A DNA stretch of 26,047 bases from Ophiocordyceps camponoti-saundersi (nom. inval.) (GCA_003339415.1 PDHQ01000020.1:3812-29858), one strand, 5' to 3'; counted from the stretch's first letter, positions 1-11,995 are shown. Notes: generated by a model from the letters alone, not told the origin. Numbers and translations: made by a program.

Positions 1-48
1 GGGGGGGGGGGGGGGGGGGGGGGGATGGGGGGGGGGGGTGGGGGGTGT

Positions 49-102
<54 letters not shown>
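1..102. repeat. near-pure poly-G tract at left end
   Basis: About 100 bases are almost all G on the + strand, broken only by a few A and T around 25-47. The tract sits at the very edge of the window. It could be a true G homopolymer able to form G-quadruplex structures, or an end artefact of sequencing or assembly. Its length cannot be trusted. Confidence 0.9.
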
Positions 103-103
<1 letters not shown>

Positions 104-1585
104 GTGTAGACGACGAAAGAGGAGGAGGAGAAGGAAAAAAGAGGAAGAGGAGGAAGAAGTCTGGGGAAGATGATGGCAGTTATTAAGGTTGGCGTATTCT
201 TGGGGAGGATGCAAAGCCAGGATGTGGACGGTGGAATTGGGGGGCAGAACCTTAGTACCTACCACATGTAATCAAGGAGTCGGGCCCCAGGGCCAGCGAA
301 CGCGGTACGTATCGCGGCGGAAAGGGGGTGGGCGGGTGGTGGTGGGGGGTGTGGATAGGGTCTGCTACTCATAGGTGGGTAGCAGCGAGTGCAGTGTGAG
401 TGATTGAGGTGAGAGTGAGTTGGTCCCGGGAAGATGGCCGAGGCGGAGGTACCGACAGGAGCGCAAGGGGGGTACCTGGAGAGGGCGACACCGCACGCGA
501 GAGCCGGGGACGGAAAAGCCAGCCAAAAGTGCCCGTCACGGTGGAGGAGAGTCGAGGTAACAGACACCTTCTCGCTTCTGTACCTCAGCACCCGTGTAGT
601 AGGACTGGGCTGTAGCCGGTACCCTACCTTTGGGGGGGGGGGAGGACAAGGGTGAGAGAGCTTCGCCAGCTGACCGAAGGACGCGTTTCCCGAAAGGGTA
701 CTACTCTGCCCGCGACACCGCGCCAAGATGCTACCTAAAGAAGAGTAGCTCGGCCGATGGCAGTCTAGTCTTAATGGGGAAGCATTCGACCCAAGCAGCA
801 GTATTAATCAGTCTGTATCCGTACCGTACATTTGTGTGCGTGTAGGTACCCAGGTACCCTACATGTGAGCCCTCTGGCCTCCTCCTGAGGTCCCTCTATT
901 CATGCCCGTACAACAGTAAGCCTAAGCCGCCTCGGAAAATCGATTGCGGACGGTGCATGATTTGGGTTACCGTCCGAACGACGTCTCGTCTTTACTCCCT
1001 TTTTCCCTTATGTATTCTTTTCCGCCGGCACTAGACATGCGGCGCGCCGGACCGAGTCACGCGACCGCCGAAGCAAGCAGTTTTTTGTTTCTGTTTCCTC
1101 TCCCCCCCGCCCATCAGTCGCTGGTGGAATGAGATGCACCATGAAGCGAGCCGCTCCAACCTCCTGCTCACGGGACGAACGAGAAGAACCAAATGAAAGA
1201 GATGATGCCTGCAGAGGAAGGGTTTCCTTCACCTTCTTTTTCTCTTCCCTCCCCCCCCCCTCCCTCCCCTTTCCCGTCTCAGCCCCTGCTCGATGAGCGG
1301 CCGCGCGCCGGACGTAACGCGCGCTCACCCCCTCCCCCCCCGGCTGGCGAGGGGGCCGGCCACAAGGCACAGGGCCACAGGGCGGGGGGGGCCCACGACC
1401 CCTGGATGCCACGCCGCCAGTGGTTCCAGCGCACTCATCCAGCGGTCCAGCGCACCGTCCAGCTGACCCCCGTGACGCAACTGGCCGCGATGCATTCCCC
1501 GGCGCCTCGATGGCCCTCGATGGTCGTGCCGATTGTCGGTCGGCTTCGATGAACATGGACGGACCAAGGTCGTCAACGTCACTCG

Positions 1586-1790
1586 CCGCATTATGTTGTC
1601 TCTCTTTCTTTTTTTCTTTTCTTTCTGTTTCCCCTTCCTGCTTCCCGTTTCTTTTGCCCTTTTACTCTCCCTCCACTCTCTCTGGTTGTCTTCTCTTTTC
1701 GCCTCTTTTTTTTTTTTGCCGGTTTTCTTTTTCATTTTCACTCTTCCCTTATGTTTTTCCGTATTTCCTTTGCTTTTGCTTGGCTATGCC
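1586..1790 (+). repeat. long polypyrimidine tract
   Basis: About 200 bases are strongly C/T-biased on the + strand, with runs such as T8 to T12 mixed with CT and CCCTT blocks. Such strand-biased tracts are common in fungal promoters and can adopt triplex structures. No flanking gene is identified, so its role is unknown. Confidence 0.7.
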
Positions 1791-2219
1791 GACGAAGGTC
1801 GGTGCGCTTCCTCGGCCAAGCGCGTTGCCTCCCTGCTTAGCCCTCTCGTGACCTGTAGAGTCTCCACCGCAACTGGCATGCGCGCTCCGACTCGGTATGC
1901 GAAGCAGCTATTTCCTTTCTTTTTCTACCCTTTTTCCCCCTTGGAGAGATGACGGGTCAGAAATCGGATTTCGCTTGGGACCTGAGACTCGCCAGTATGC
2001 GCTGGTGGGATTTCGCGAAAAACCGCACCGGAAGGGCTGCATCGACCTGGCATGCCGTATGTACATACATAGGTACGTAAGATGCCGAGTATGTCAATAG
2101 CCTCGGTACTAGGTAGCAGGTTAGATGAACAGGTAAATACACTCCATAGGTAGACAGAATGTAACATGCCTTGCCTGCCAGGCTGGCTACCTTCCTTGAT
2201 GTTCATCTCACCGTCGCTG

Positions 2220-2238
2220 TCTCTCTCTCTCTCTCTCT
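2220..2238. repeat. (TC)n dinucleotide microsatellite
   Basis: About nine uninterrupted TC units in gene-poor DNA. Confidence 0.9.
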
Positions 2239-3153
2239 GACTCATTTATTACTCCAGTCATTTACTCTTCCATAATGTACTGTATCCGTAGTCTTTCTTC
2301 TCCTTTCAGCATTATCCAAGTGTTTTCCCCGCCGGCCTAACTGTCTTCCCCCGGACGGCGGACCGGCTGTCCGGTGCCAGTGGTGCGGGGCGCTAGATAC
2401 CACCCAGCCGGGGCTCCGCGCCGTCTTCCCGGCCGATGACGGGACGCTAGTGCTTGTCCCCCGGATACCAGGTACCACCTGGCTACTATACATATTTGAC
2501 TTGAGAGGGGGGGGGAGGGCTTGGCTGCGTCGCTTCCATAAAGGTGCATGTCTGTCTGTCTGCCTGCTATGGAGTACAGCCTACTACTACCTACCGGGTA
2601 CCAAGATACATATGTACATACACCCACGTAACAGCTTACAGCATCTAGTCCGGTGCTGCGCCATCGCGGGTGGCGCCGCGCTAAAAGCGGGATGCGATTG
2701 GTGGCGGCGCGCTAATCCCCCTTCCCCGGAGCCGTTTAGGTAGTAGCTCGCGCCGAGTGCCTGGGACTTGGGGCAGGGCAACAAGCCTTGTTTGCTTTTT
2801 CAAAATCCCGTTATTTTGGGAAGGTTCCTCGTGGAGTTTTTTTTTCCCCTATTGTCATTTTACTTGGCGGTGCCGTGATGGTCGCGTGGTAGGGGGAAGG
2901 GGGGAAGGAGAGGAAAGTCGCCGATGCTCGACAGGGTGCTTACTTGGCCTAGAATGGGTAGCTGAACATTCACACACACACAAGCACACGCACTCATGTA
3001 CGGATACAGACATTCACTCTAGGAATTGCAATGTACATACATACGTCTGTGAATCCTAATGAGACCGTCTCGTCCCTCCTTGGATGTGTAAGGTGACGAG
3101 GAAAGAATGTCCCGCGATAGATGTCGGATGGAGTATCAGAGTAACCCATCTGA

Positions 3154-3309
3154 CCATCCATCCATCCATCCATCTATCTATCTACATATGTATGTATGTA
3201 TATACATATTCATTCACTCAGTCGCTTATTCATTCATTCACTCACTCATTCATTCATTCACTCACTCATTCATTCATTCATTCACCCACCCATCCATCCA
3301 TCCATCCAT
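3154..3309. repeat. compound tetranucleotide microsatellite
   Basis: About 155 bases are built from tetranucleotide units. They begin as CATC, change to TATC, then to a TATG/CATA block with ATACATAT, then to alternating ATTC and ACTC units, then ACCC, and return to CATC at the end. Frames translated through it give Ile/His/Ser repeats and should not be taken as proteins. Confidence 0.92.
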
Positions 3310-4565
3310 GCCCCTTCCCCTCTACCGTCCTGAAAGCAGGGCTGTACGAAAACGAAGCAAAGAAAGGAAGCCAGAAAAAGGGGGGAAGGGGAAAGGGAAA
3401 GGGGGGCACGTCGACAAGAATGAAGCATTAGAGACGTAGCTGGAAGCAAAATAGAACGCACGCCCCCAACCCTTTGCCCTCCCCCCCCCCAGTCCAGTTC
3501 ATATCCCCCCGAGTCCAGGAGGCGGGAAAACGTGCGTGTGAGTATCCGTTCCTACGGATATGTACGGACGTATGTATATACAAATATATTCGTATATAAT
3601 TCGAGAAAGGGAGGAGAACACAGCGAGTATGTATGTAAGATAGCCCATCGATCTATCCCGAGACTGAGATCTCATCCCCCTCCCACGGTCCCCCTTATAC
3701 CTCGTTTTCTTTCTTTTCTTTTCCCCTGTTTCTTTTTCTGCGAAATTCTCCTCCTCTTCCATCCTCCCTCTTTTCTCCGCTATCAGATATATATTCTTTT
3801 TTCTCGCCTTGGAAGCGTTCTGTCTCTCTCCCAGACCCATTTCATGATAACTTTGCTTTTGTTACCTCGAGAAAACAGAAAGAAAAAAGGGTGCCTTTCC
3901 CGTTTCCGAGTAGGGCCATTTTTCGATCGATGTCTTCCCCATCCCCCCTCTCACCCCTTGAAGAGCCCGCTTCGTGGGGCTGCTTCGGCCGATTTCCCCG
4001 GACGGGATGGCAAGGGGGGGGTCGAAACAGCGATGGATGATGATTTTCATGATAGAAGGGGAGGGGAGGGGGGAGGGGTTTCCCTGAAAGCTTGTTGATG
4101 TTGTTTCTTATTTTTGCTTTCTCTTAAACTAAGTTTTCTATCATTTTCCTCTCTTTTACCTCGTTATATCATATCCGTATCTATGTATGTGTGGAATTAT
4201 TTTTTAAATACTTATTTTTCAACACCCCCCCTGAGCCCGGCTGGCATGTGGGAAGCAACCCCAGGGCGACGGGTGTGGCGGGCCGCTGCGGCGGATCAGG
4301 TCCGGCTCGTTTCGAGACGATGAGCTTCACGGGGGTACCTGCATCGGATCCATGATAGCGTCTTCCTGTATCCTCTCTTTTCTCTCTCTCCTTTTCTCTC
4401 TGCCTTTCTCTCCCTCTCCTGTCACATGAACTCTTCTTCCCCCCCCGACCCGTCTCTCTCGGTGTCCAAAGAGCCATTTGCCCTACGACGTACAAATACG
4501 AAACTCGAGGGTTGGATCCCGACAAAGATCGGCGGCACTGTACATGTGTATGTATGTAAGTGCAC

Positions 4566-4585
4566 ATATACGGATATCCGTATAT
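4566..4585. repeat. perfect 20-bp palindrome
   Basis: ATATACGGATATCCGTATAT is its own reverse complement over all 20 bases. The arms carry TACGGA and TCCGTA, the same core as the dispersed 9-mer motif of this region. It is not next to any recognised gene. Confidence 0.9.
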
Positions 4586-4835
4586 TCCTTACACTGGACA
4601 AGGGGGTGGGCGAGAAGCACGCTCCCGAGACAGGGTGGCGCATGTGTTCTGTACTGTAGGTAGGAATTCACAATCAGATAGATCTGCTCACCCCACAGGT
4701 TGCTCCTTCATGTCTTTACATTCAATACCCGGAAAGAAGTTAATAAGATGGATGTGAAATAAAGAGCAGAAACTAAGAAAGAGAAAGCGATGGCGCTTTG
4801 GCGTTCGCCGAGGGTCGTGCGCGCCCGGACGTGAA

Positions 4836-4847
4836 GGGGGGGGGGGG
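4836..4847. repeat. G12 homopolymer
   Basis: Twelve consecutive G on the + strand in gene-poor DNA. Similar G or C runs recur elsewhere, for example near 633 and 2507. Confidence 0.85.
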
Positions 4848-5584
4848 AAAGGGGGACGGGCGGAGGGAGGCGTTTGTCAACTGTCACATTTCGCGTGGCA
4901 GACTGGATTGCCTGAGCGTTTTTGACTCGGGGGCGTGATCGTTGATGTAATTTTTTGCTCCCTGTATGTACGCCCGTCTGTATGTACGGAGCATGTATGC
5001 GTGAGGCTGGGCCAAGACAGCAAGTAAAAGGGACGGAGATTTAAGATGACCAGAGGAGCAGGCGCAAGCAGAGAGGGAGAGGGTCAAACCATGCGTGTAA
5101 GGACCAAGGTCGACGGGTTAGGATTGCAGGTATGTACGGAGTAAACAACCATGGAACGGATTGATAGTAGAGGAAACGACAGTGTTAACGGAGACAGCAA
5201 AATCCGGGGTGGTGGAACGGCTCAGATGACCATCAGATAGGATAGCCAGCCCCAGACGGTCGGTCGGGCCTCCACTGCGGTGCGTCAAAGGAGGGGGGGC
5301 GGGGAAGGGGGGAGTGTAAGAAGCAAAGAGTTATTCAAGTTGCGTTACAGAGCCCTTTTTTTTAATAATCCTTTCTCTTTCTCACATGTGGCTGCCTATC
5401 CCGTTCTCCGCTCTGGTCTGGACACGAAGAAGAAAGAGGAGGAGGAGGAAGAGGAGGAAGAACGACGGCGGCGGCCGAAGTTGTCGGCGTCGGGCCGGAC
5501 GACGGCGAGGCCGAGCGCGGTCCGGGGCCTGACTCATCCCACGGTACTACCACACCACACTTTATGTATGTATGTAGTCCTACC

Positions 5585-5608
5585 TCCGTATGTACGGATA
5601 CATACGGA
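5585..5608. repeat. inverted repeat with TACGGA core
   Basis: TCCGTATGTA (5585-5594) and TACATACGGA (5599-5608) are exact reverse complements separated by CGGA. The element contains one copy of ATGTACGGA at 5590-5598. It could form a 10-bp stem with a 4-base loop, or be a palindromic protein site. Confidence 0.88.
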
Positions 5609-5763
5609 CGAGTTGATTCATAGAGAGAGAGAGAGTCTTTCTATCTTCACTTGATGTGTCGCATGAATGTGTGTTGGCCGTACATATCTAGGTACGTCAT
5701 GCGGACTCCCATCTTCCGTACCTGAACCGGTCTCGTCTAAGCCGCCTTGACATTTCCATCACC

Positions 5764-5790
5764 CTCTCACTCACTCACTCACTTACTCAC
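5764..5790. repeat. (CTCA)n microsatellite
   Basis: CTCA-type tetranucleotides (with one CTTA unit) run into CT and CA repeats. A separate (TCC)n block follows at about 5916-5934. Confidence 0.8.
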
Positions 5791-6667
5791 TCTCTCACAC
5801 ACACTCTCTGTCTTTCTCTCCATCTCTCCCACTGTCCGTCCTTTCTACTCAAGTGATCGGCTACGTGGCGGCGCCACCATGAATGTACAAACGGAGGCTG
5901 ATGAAGTTTCCACTCCCTCCTCCTCCTCCTCCTCCCCCCTTTTCCCCCGCCCTCATTCCCTGCCCCCCTTTCTTCCCCCGCGCCGACTTTTCTTCTGCGG
6001 CGTTTGTGATAGTTTCACATCCCCCCCCCCCTCCCATCTCTTCCTGTCCTCCTCTATGTATTCGTGGCCTATTGTCCTTCTGATTGAGCAGGTGAAGACC
6101 GAGAGAATAACGAAGAAGAAAAGAAAGAAAGAAAGGAAAAGAGAAGACAATGATCAGGAGGAAAGGAGAGGTGATGGACAGATTGACTGGTAGGAAATTG
6201 CTCCGTACATGCATGCCTAGATTCACTTTAAACCACCTTGGCAGGGAAAACGCACCAATTCAACTACGTCACCTGAACCTCTCGTACGAAAGACGCTCCC
6301 CCCTCTCTCGCCACTCGAGCCCTGTGTCTTTCTTTGCCTCATCACCATCATCACACGCACGTACAAGTATGTATGTACGGATTACGGATAGGAGGCATGT
6401 AATGCAAGCCGTCGGCGCTAACAAAACCCTTCCTACCGCCTCCGTATTGCAACCTCTCTCTCAGCCCCCTTCCGTCTTTGTCCTACGCTCTGTCTGTCTA
6501 TTTCCTAATTGGTATTACTATTACGGACTCTTACTTCATCGCTGACTCCATCATACATACATATACATACATATATACACCACCGGACGGGAAGCACGAG
6601 ACCACACAACAGAACGGCAAAAAAACAACCTCGGTCAGCTCTCCTCTGCGCTGACGAGAGCTGCTTT

Positions 6668-6688
6668 TCTCTCTCTCTCTCTCTCTCT
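6668..6688. repeat. (CT)n microsatellite
   Basis: About ten CT units in gene-poor DNA. Confidence 0.9.
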
Positions 6689-8806
6689 TACTACCCCCTC
6701 CTTCTGACCCGGGTGTGACGAGCTTGAAAGCCTGACCAACCATCGGCTGCCTGCTTGTCATCAATCACCTTCGGGGTAAATCGTTCATCGTCTATCCCGC
6801 CTCGTTAAGAAGGGGAGTGTGCACGTATCATGTAGGTAGATTGGTAGGTATGTATGCAAGAGAGCAACGATCCAATCGTTGGTTGCTCAAGAATTACGAT
6901 ATTACCTGTCTTTTCAAAACGGATAAACAAGGACGACCAGAATCTCGGGACGAGCAGCATCAGCAAGCCACCTTGCTTGCTCCAAAGAAATACGCAGAGT
7001 TGGATATAAGCAGAGGGGGAAAGAAGAACGACCAGGAAAACAGGCACGAGGCCTCCCCGCTGCACGACCCGCGTGAACCGGCCTCGATTTGTACGACGTC
7101 GGCCTTCTCGAGCAAACGGCGGCTCGAGCACGCGGCCGTCAATCCCATGGATCAAGCAGAGCGAGCGAGGCAGGGATCTGTCTCCGGACCGAGGCGTCAC
7201 CGTCGTCTCGTGCTCCCCCTCTTTCATTGCTCCCCCCTCCCTCCCCCTTCTGTCTTCCCCCAAAGGTCTTCCGCAAAACTGTCTCGCTACAAGAGGCTGC
7301 CCGTGTCATTGGGTAGGTATTATTGTTTATCCTTCTACAACATGGGTGATGATGGATGGCGCATCGCGTTTGCCTCTTCGGTTCCCACCCTCCTCCCCCA
7401 TTCACATCACCACCCCTTCGTCGACCATTTGGTTTGCCGCGTGCTGCCGTGGCACTGACAAAGGGGCCTGTCACTCGAGGTCCGACTCCGGCGTAACCCA
7501 TCTTCTTGCCTACGTCGTCGGAGCCGGCAATCAAAGAGGGGACGATTCTCCGCCTGTGAGTAGCAGCTGGCTTTCTCCACAATGTCACGGCTGTCGTCCC
7601 GCCCTCTTTACGGTTTTCTTCTTCTTCTTCTTTTTCTCTTGTGTTTTTCCCGTCTTTACGTTGTCGCAGCGCCTCTCAATGCCATCGTCGTCGTCTGCCA
7701 CTGATTCCGTATGACGGCAGGCTGCCTCGGTGACGGGCCACAACCGATCCGGGCCGTCGATGACGACGGGGCGAGCGGGCAGTGAGGGGTTGTTTCGGCG
7801 CATTCCATGGCCAAGTGGCTTATGTATGTACGGACGTGTCGTGTGATGAGGAAGCAAGCCTTGCCAACAGTCGCCATCACCCCTCAAGTATTGGCCGTTG
7901 AAAGAGTCGGTCTACGGCCGTGTCTCAGCTCTGCGTGCGAGGACGGACGGATATGCTCCTTCGCTCCTATTTCCACTTCCGTCCACGCCCCCTCCATCTT
8001 TCTTGCCTCCCCCCTCCCCCCCCGAGCCCATCCAGGGGATTAGCCGTCCTTGCGATTTTTGGTGAGACAGGGAAACCGATCCCGTTCGGGGCCACGTCTG
8101 TATATCATGTGAGTTAATGGCCATCGAAGATTCATTCGACAGCCACATGTCTTGGATGTGACCTCGGCCAGCATGTTCCGCACTCGCTTGCAATGACCAA
8201 GCATTACCGTCCAACTGAGTTGGCACAAGAGGAGTCAGCGTACAACAACGTCAGCGGGTGTTTAGGCCGCTTCTCAACGGCATCCATGTTTTGACGCAGA
8301 CGCATCCGTAGAGAGCATTGAAACTCGCCGGACTTTAATTCTGCGATCGCCGCCGCCATCGCCATGGCCCATCACGGCCGCCGCCGCCTATCACAACTGC
8401 CGCCGCCGTCCTTACGGCGTCCGCGATCCTGCAAAGCCGAATCCCTATAATCGCAGATGCTTTTCGGCAAGAGTGGTCATAACCCCAATAGTAATGACAT
8501 GAGAAGGATACGCTACAGTACCTACCAAAGTCAGTGGTCGTATGCCCAACCAAGTTACGGCAACTTCGATATATCACTGCCGGGTCCGGCAGAATTCAAT
8601 CCCGACGAATTTTGGATGCTTCGTATGGATATCTGTACAGACGTATTGTAGATGGATGCTCTTTGAAAGGGGCTTTTCGTCCCCAACTAATTCATGTGCC
8701 CGAACCGGCTGTCGTTAGTTTTGCTTGACGGCGGGATAGCGACCGACACGAGGCCGCGTATGCATGTGTGTTTATTCATATGTGTGTATGCAGGTAGGTA
8801 GGCAGA

Positions 8807-8816
8807 TACCTAGGTA
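8807..8816. repeat. TACCTAGGTA palindrome, copy 1
   Basis: A perfect 10-bp palindrome inside a cluster of TAGG-rich repeats (GTAGGTAGG) at 8790-8830. The same 10-mer recurs at 9326-9335 and 23774-23783. Confidence 0.85.
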
Positions 8817-9284
8817 GCATGTAGGTAGGCTTGTTGGTCCTTCGTCCCCGTCACCTCGGAGGATCCATCCGACATGGACAACGCTCTCCAGCCGATATGC
8901 ACATAGATGCTAATGGGAAGGAGATCTGGAGCATGTGAACAGAGGGCCGAGGGAGGACTGCGAGTCACGCCAAGAAGGGAGTCATGACGCGCCCATCGAA
9001 AGCTTGGCGACGCGTCGAGCGCTCATGTCGAAACTTTTTTTGTTGAGCGGCTCAAGGTTTTTGCTCCAAGCACTTACTTGGCAAGCCCTTACTAGGCAAG
9101 ACTCCGACCGTGGGCGTAGGAGTAGGAGCAGCCTAGTAGGTATGTACATATGTATGTGCGTACAATGAGCACGTACAAACACAGGTTGAAATCATGATGC
9201 GATGGTATCATAGCAATAGCCTCGGAGTAGGCAGGCCAGTGTATGTACGGAGTATGAAGTACGAACTCTCCCTGGCTCCCAGTA

Positions 9285-9350
9285 GTAGCCCAGTAGTAAC
9301 CTCGCGGTAGCCCAGTAGTAGTAGATACCTAGGTAGTAGCCACTAGCATC
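9285..9350. repeat. AGTAGT-rich short repeats with TACCTAGGTA copy 2
   Basis: Units resembling CCCAGTAGTA are repeated about three times around 9290-9325. A TACCTAGGTA palindrome follows at 9326-9335. The cluster lies about 370 bp upstream of the acyl-CoA synthetase start codon. Confidence 0.7.
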
Positions 9351-9718
9351 ATAGCACTGATAGCAAACAGAAAGGTGGGTACCTTGAATACGGCACATCG
9401 ACACCTAAAGCGCTATCTGTCAGTCCCCCCTCGCCGCCCCCACGCCCACCTTAAATCAGCGGCGCCACAATACCCGCTCTTGTCACCCCCCACAGCAATG
9501 CCTTGTACCCACCATTTACCCGACACGGCCCAAATCCGACAACAAGGTTAAGCCAGCTATCCTTCTAGGCTTCGTACTATCAGCTCCCGGACACGACGGA
9601 CACAGCTTCGTTCAGCCGCCAGCTCCGTATCCCATTCCTCGTCGTTTACGCCCTTCATCCTACCCCGTTGCTACCTACCGACCTATCTAAAAGTCCATCC
9701 CCCCCCTCCCCCTCCATC

Positions 9719-11995
9719 ATGGACTACTCCACCGGCATCATGCCTTTGCACCAGGTCCGCAAGCCTCCCTTCACCATCGAAGCGCCCGGCTACGACAAGG
9801 TGCCGGGCGAAACGATCCCTCGTCGACACCCAAGAGCCAAGGATGGTCTTTGCAACTACCCGGCTGATGATGCCCGTACCGTCTTTGACATCGTCCGGCG
9901 CAGCTCCCGGCTCTACCCGAACCATCACGCCGTCGGCTCGCGAAAACTCATCAAGCTTCATCGCGAAACCAAGACCATCAGCAAGAATGTCGACGGCCAG
10001 ATCAAACAAGTCGAAAAGGAGTGGCAGTTGTTCGAGCTTACCAACTACAGCTACCTGACCTTTCAGGAATACGAGAAGCTGGTCCTCCAGCTCGGCTCCG
10101 GCCTGCGCAAGATAGGCATCAACCCGGACCACAAGCTGCATTTATTTGCCACCACCAGGTTCGCCATACTCTTGCTTCTTCTGCCGACTCTGTCCTGACT
10201 TTCTCTCTAGCCGGCAATGGCTATCCATGTCCCATGCCTGCGCCTCGCAGTCCATCTCCATCGTCACGGCCTACGATACACTTGGCGAGAGCGGCGTCCA
10301 GCACTCGCTCGTCCAGACAAAAGCTGACTTCATGTTCGTCGACCCTCATCTCCTCAAGACGGCCAAGAATCCCATCAAAAACTCCAACGTAAAGACCGTC
10401 ATCGTCAACAACTCGTGTATATTCGCCCAGGGCGGTGAGATTCAAGAGTTCAAGCAGGCCAATCCCGACCTCACCGTCATGACCTATGAAGAGCTTCGCC
10501 AGCTCGGCGAGGAAAATATGGTGGATCCCAAGCCGGCCAAGCCCTCCGACCTGTTCTGCATCATGTACACGTCGGGCTCGACCGGGCCTCCCAAGGGGGC
10601 CTGCATCACGCATGAAGGCCTCGTCGCCGGCGGTATGTTTCCCCCCTACTTTTCCCTGACCCTTGTTTTCCGGCCTTCGTTTCTGATTTTCACTAGTGAC
10701 CGGTCTCTACACCTGCGTCGAGGAATGCGTGACAGAAAACGAGGTCATCCTCGGCTACCTGCCCCTCGCTCACATCTTCGAGATGACACTGGAGAACCTG
10801 GTACTGTATATCGGCGGCACAGTCGGCTACGGCAATCCTCGGACCCTAGCCGACTCCTCCGTCACCAATTGCGCCGGAGACATGCGAGAGCTGCGACCGA
10901 CCGTCATGGTTGGCGTCCCGCAGATCTGGGAGACGGTGAAAAAGGGCGTCATGTCTAAGTTGCAGTCGTCCAGTCCCGTCCTCCGGGCTCTCTTCTGGGG
11001 CGCCCTGAATTATAAGGGCTTCATGTCGCGCAACAGACTGCCCATGGCTTCGATCTTTGACGGCATCGTCTTCGGCAAGGTTCGCGAGCTGACGGGCGGC
11101 CGAGTGCGGTTCACGATGAACGGCGCCAGTGGCATCGCCGACAGCACCAAGGAATTCCTTTCTCTCGTCATCGCCCCTATGCTGGTCGGCTACGGTCTCA
11201 CCGAGACGTGTGCCACTGGCGCCTTGGGCTGCCCTCTGGAGTTCTCGCCAGACTCTATCGGGCCCGTCGCCGCCTCCATCGAAGTCAAGCTGGTGTCTAT
11301 CCCCGACATCGGGTACTCGACCGACGCCAAGGTTCCCCAGGGCGAAATTTGGATCAAGGGCATGCCCGTCATGAGCGGCTACTTCGACAATCCTGAGGAG
11401 ACGGCCAAGGCCCTGACTTCTGACGGCTGGTTCAAGACGGGCGACATTGGCGAGTTCGACCAAAACGGCCATCTACGCGTCATCGACCGCGTCAAGAACC
11501 TCGTCAAGATGCAGGGTGGCGAGTATATTGCCTTGGAGAAGGTCGAGTCCGTCTATCGTGGTGACCACTGTGTCGTCAACATCATGGTTCACGCCGACTC
11601 GGAGCACTCGCGGCCCATTGCCGTCATCATGCCCAACGAAAAGGTGCTGGCCCAAAAGGCCAAGGAACTCGGCGTCGACGAGCACCAGATGCATCAAGAC
11701 GCCAAGGTACGCTCCGCCGTGCTCAAGGACCTGCAGACGACGGGCAAGCGAGCCGGCTTGACGAGCCTGGAGACTATTGTCGGCGTCGTCATAACTGACG
11801 AGGAGTGGACTCCGGCGAGTGTGAGTTTTCCTTTTTTTAATTTTCCCCCTTTTGCTGCCTCTTCTTTGATGATAAGAAGGATTGGGTTTGACATCATTGC
11901 AGGGCCTCGTCACCGCGACGCAGAAGCTGAACCGCAAGGTCATCCGCGAGAGGTTCAAGAAGGACATTGAAGCGTGCCTCAAGAATTGCCCCTGA
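9719..11995 (+). CDS. FAA1: long-chain acyl-CoA synthetase (four exons)
   Basis: This enzyme activates long-chain fatty acids with ATP and CoA to acyl-CoA, for lipid synthesis and beta-oxidation. The exons I infer are 9719-10158, 10211-10632, 10697-11820 and 11903-11995. Together they give 2079 nt and 692 aa, close to yeast Faa1/Faa4. Introns of 52, 64 and 82 bp have GT/AG ends. The splices join conserved blocks: TTS-RQWLSMSHACASQS at the first, VAG-VTGLYTC at the second and TPAS-GLVTATQKL at the third. Visible motifs are the P-loop-like YTSGSTGPPKG near residue 266, GYGLTET near 452 and TGDIGE near 535, all typical of the AMP-binding adenylate-forming family. The start at 9719 (MDYSTG) is chosen because the upstream in-frame Met at 9668 would add only a Ser/Pro-rich string read from the pyrimidine-rich leader. 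The C-terminus KNCP is not a PTS1 signal, so a cytosolic, ER or lipid-droplet enzyme is more likely than a peroxisomal one. The exact paralogue is uncertain. Confidence 0.93.

Larger units (their letters stand above)
103..9718. other. 9.6-kb gene-poor region
   Basis: I see no gene here that I can support. The open frames are short, overlap on both strands, and translate to low-complexity Ser/Pro/Arg-rich or His-rich strings that arise from pyrimidine tracts and microsatellites. I recognise no conserved domain, transposase, reverse transcriptase, tRNA or 5S rRNA. The longest frames (for example 6817-7458 and 7073-7714 on +) overlap each other and look like noise. The stretch 8266-8493 on + is open in one frame but has no start codon and no recognisable motif. 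Contents are listed separately: G runs, CT tracts, tetranucleotide repeats and short palindromic motifs. Composition is not AT-rich, so I see no obvious sign of repeat-induced point mutation. It may hold regulatory DNA, long non-coding transcripts, or multi-exon genes too diverged to recognise by eye. Confidence 0.7.

Noticed and set aside
1008..1952. Several 110-180 codon frames on both strands
   Set aside because: They read polypyrimidine and G/C-rich tracts, giving Phe/Ser/Leu or Lys/Arg/Glu strings with no conserved pattern.
3154..3309. Possible CRISPR-like repeat array
   Set aside because: Units are 4 bp with no unique spacers, and the genome is eukaryotic.
3084..3439. His/Ser/Ile repeat proteins of about 110 aa
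   Set aside because: They are translations of the tetranucleotide microsatellite. The same period reads as repeats in more than one frame.
4505..4530. tRNA B-box-like string GGGTTGGATCCCG
   Set aside because: No matching A box, acceptor stem or cloverleaf could be built around it.
6817..7714. Two overlapping + strand frames of 213 codons each (6817-7458 and 7073-7714) as possible genes
   Set aside because: They overlap in different frames, have no recognisable domain, and are rich in Arg, Ser, Pro and His from C/T-rich DNA. A - strand frame (7139-7588) is equally long over the same bases.
8266..8651. Open stretch with protein-like composition (frames ending at 8493 and 8651)
   Set aside because: Each frame is under 80 codons, one lacks a start codon, and no motif or convincing splice join was found.
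9683..11472. Long - strand frames (152, 130 and 208 codons) opposite the acyl-CoA synthetase
   Set aside because: They are antisense shadows of a clearly recognised gene with GC-rich third positions.
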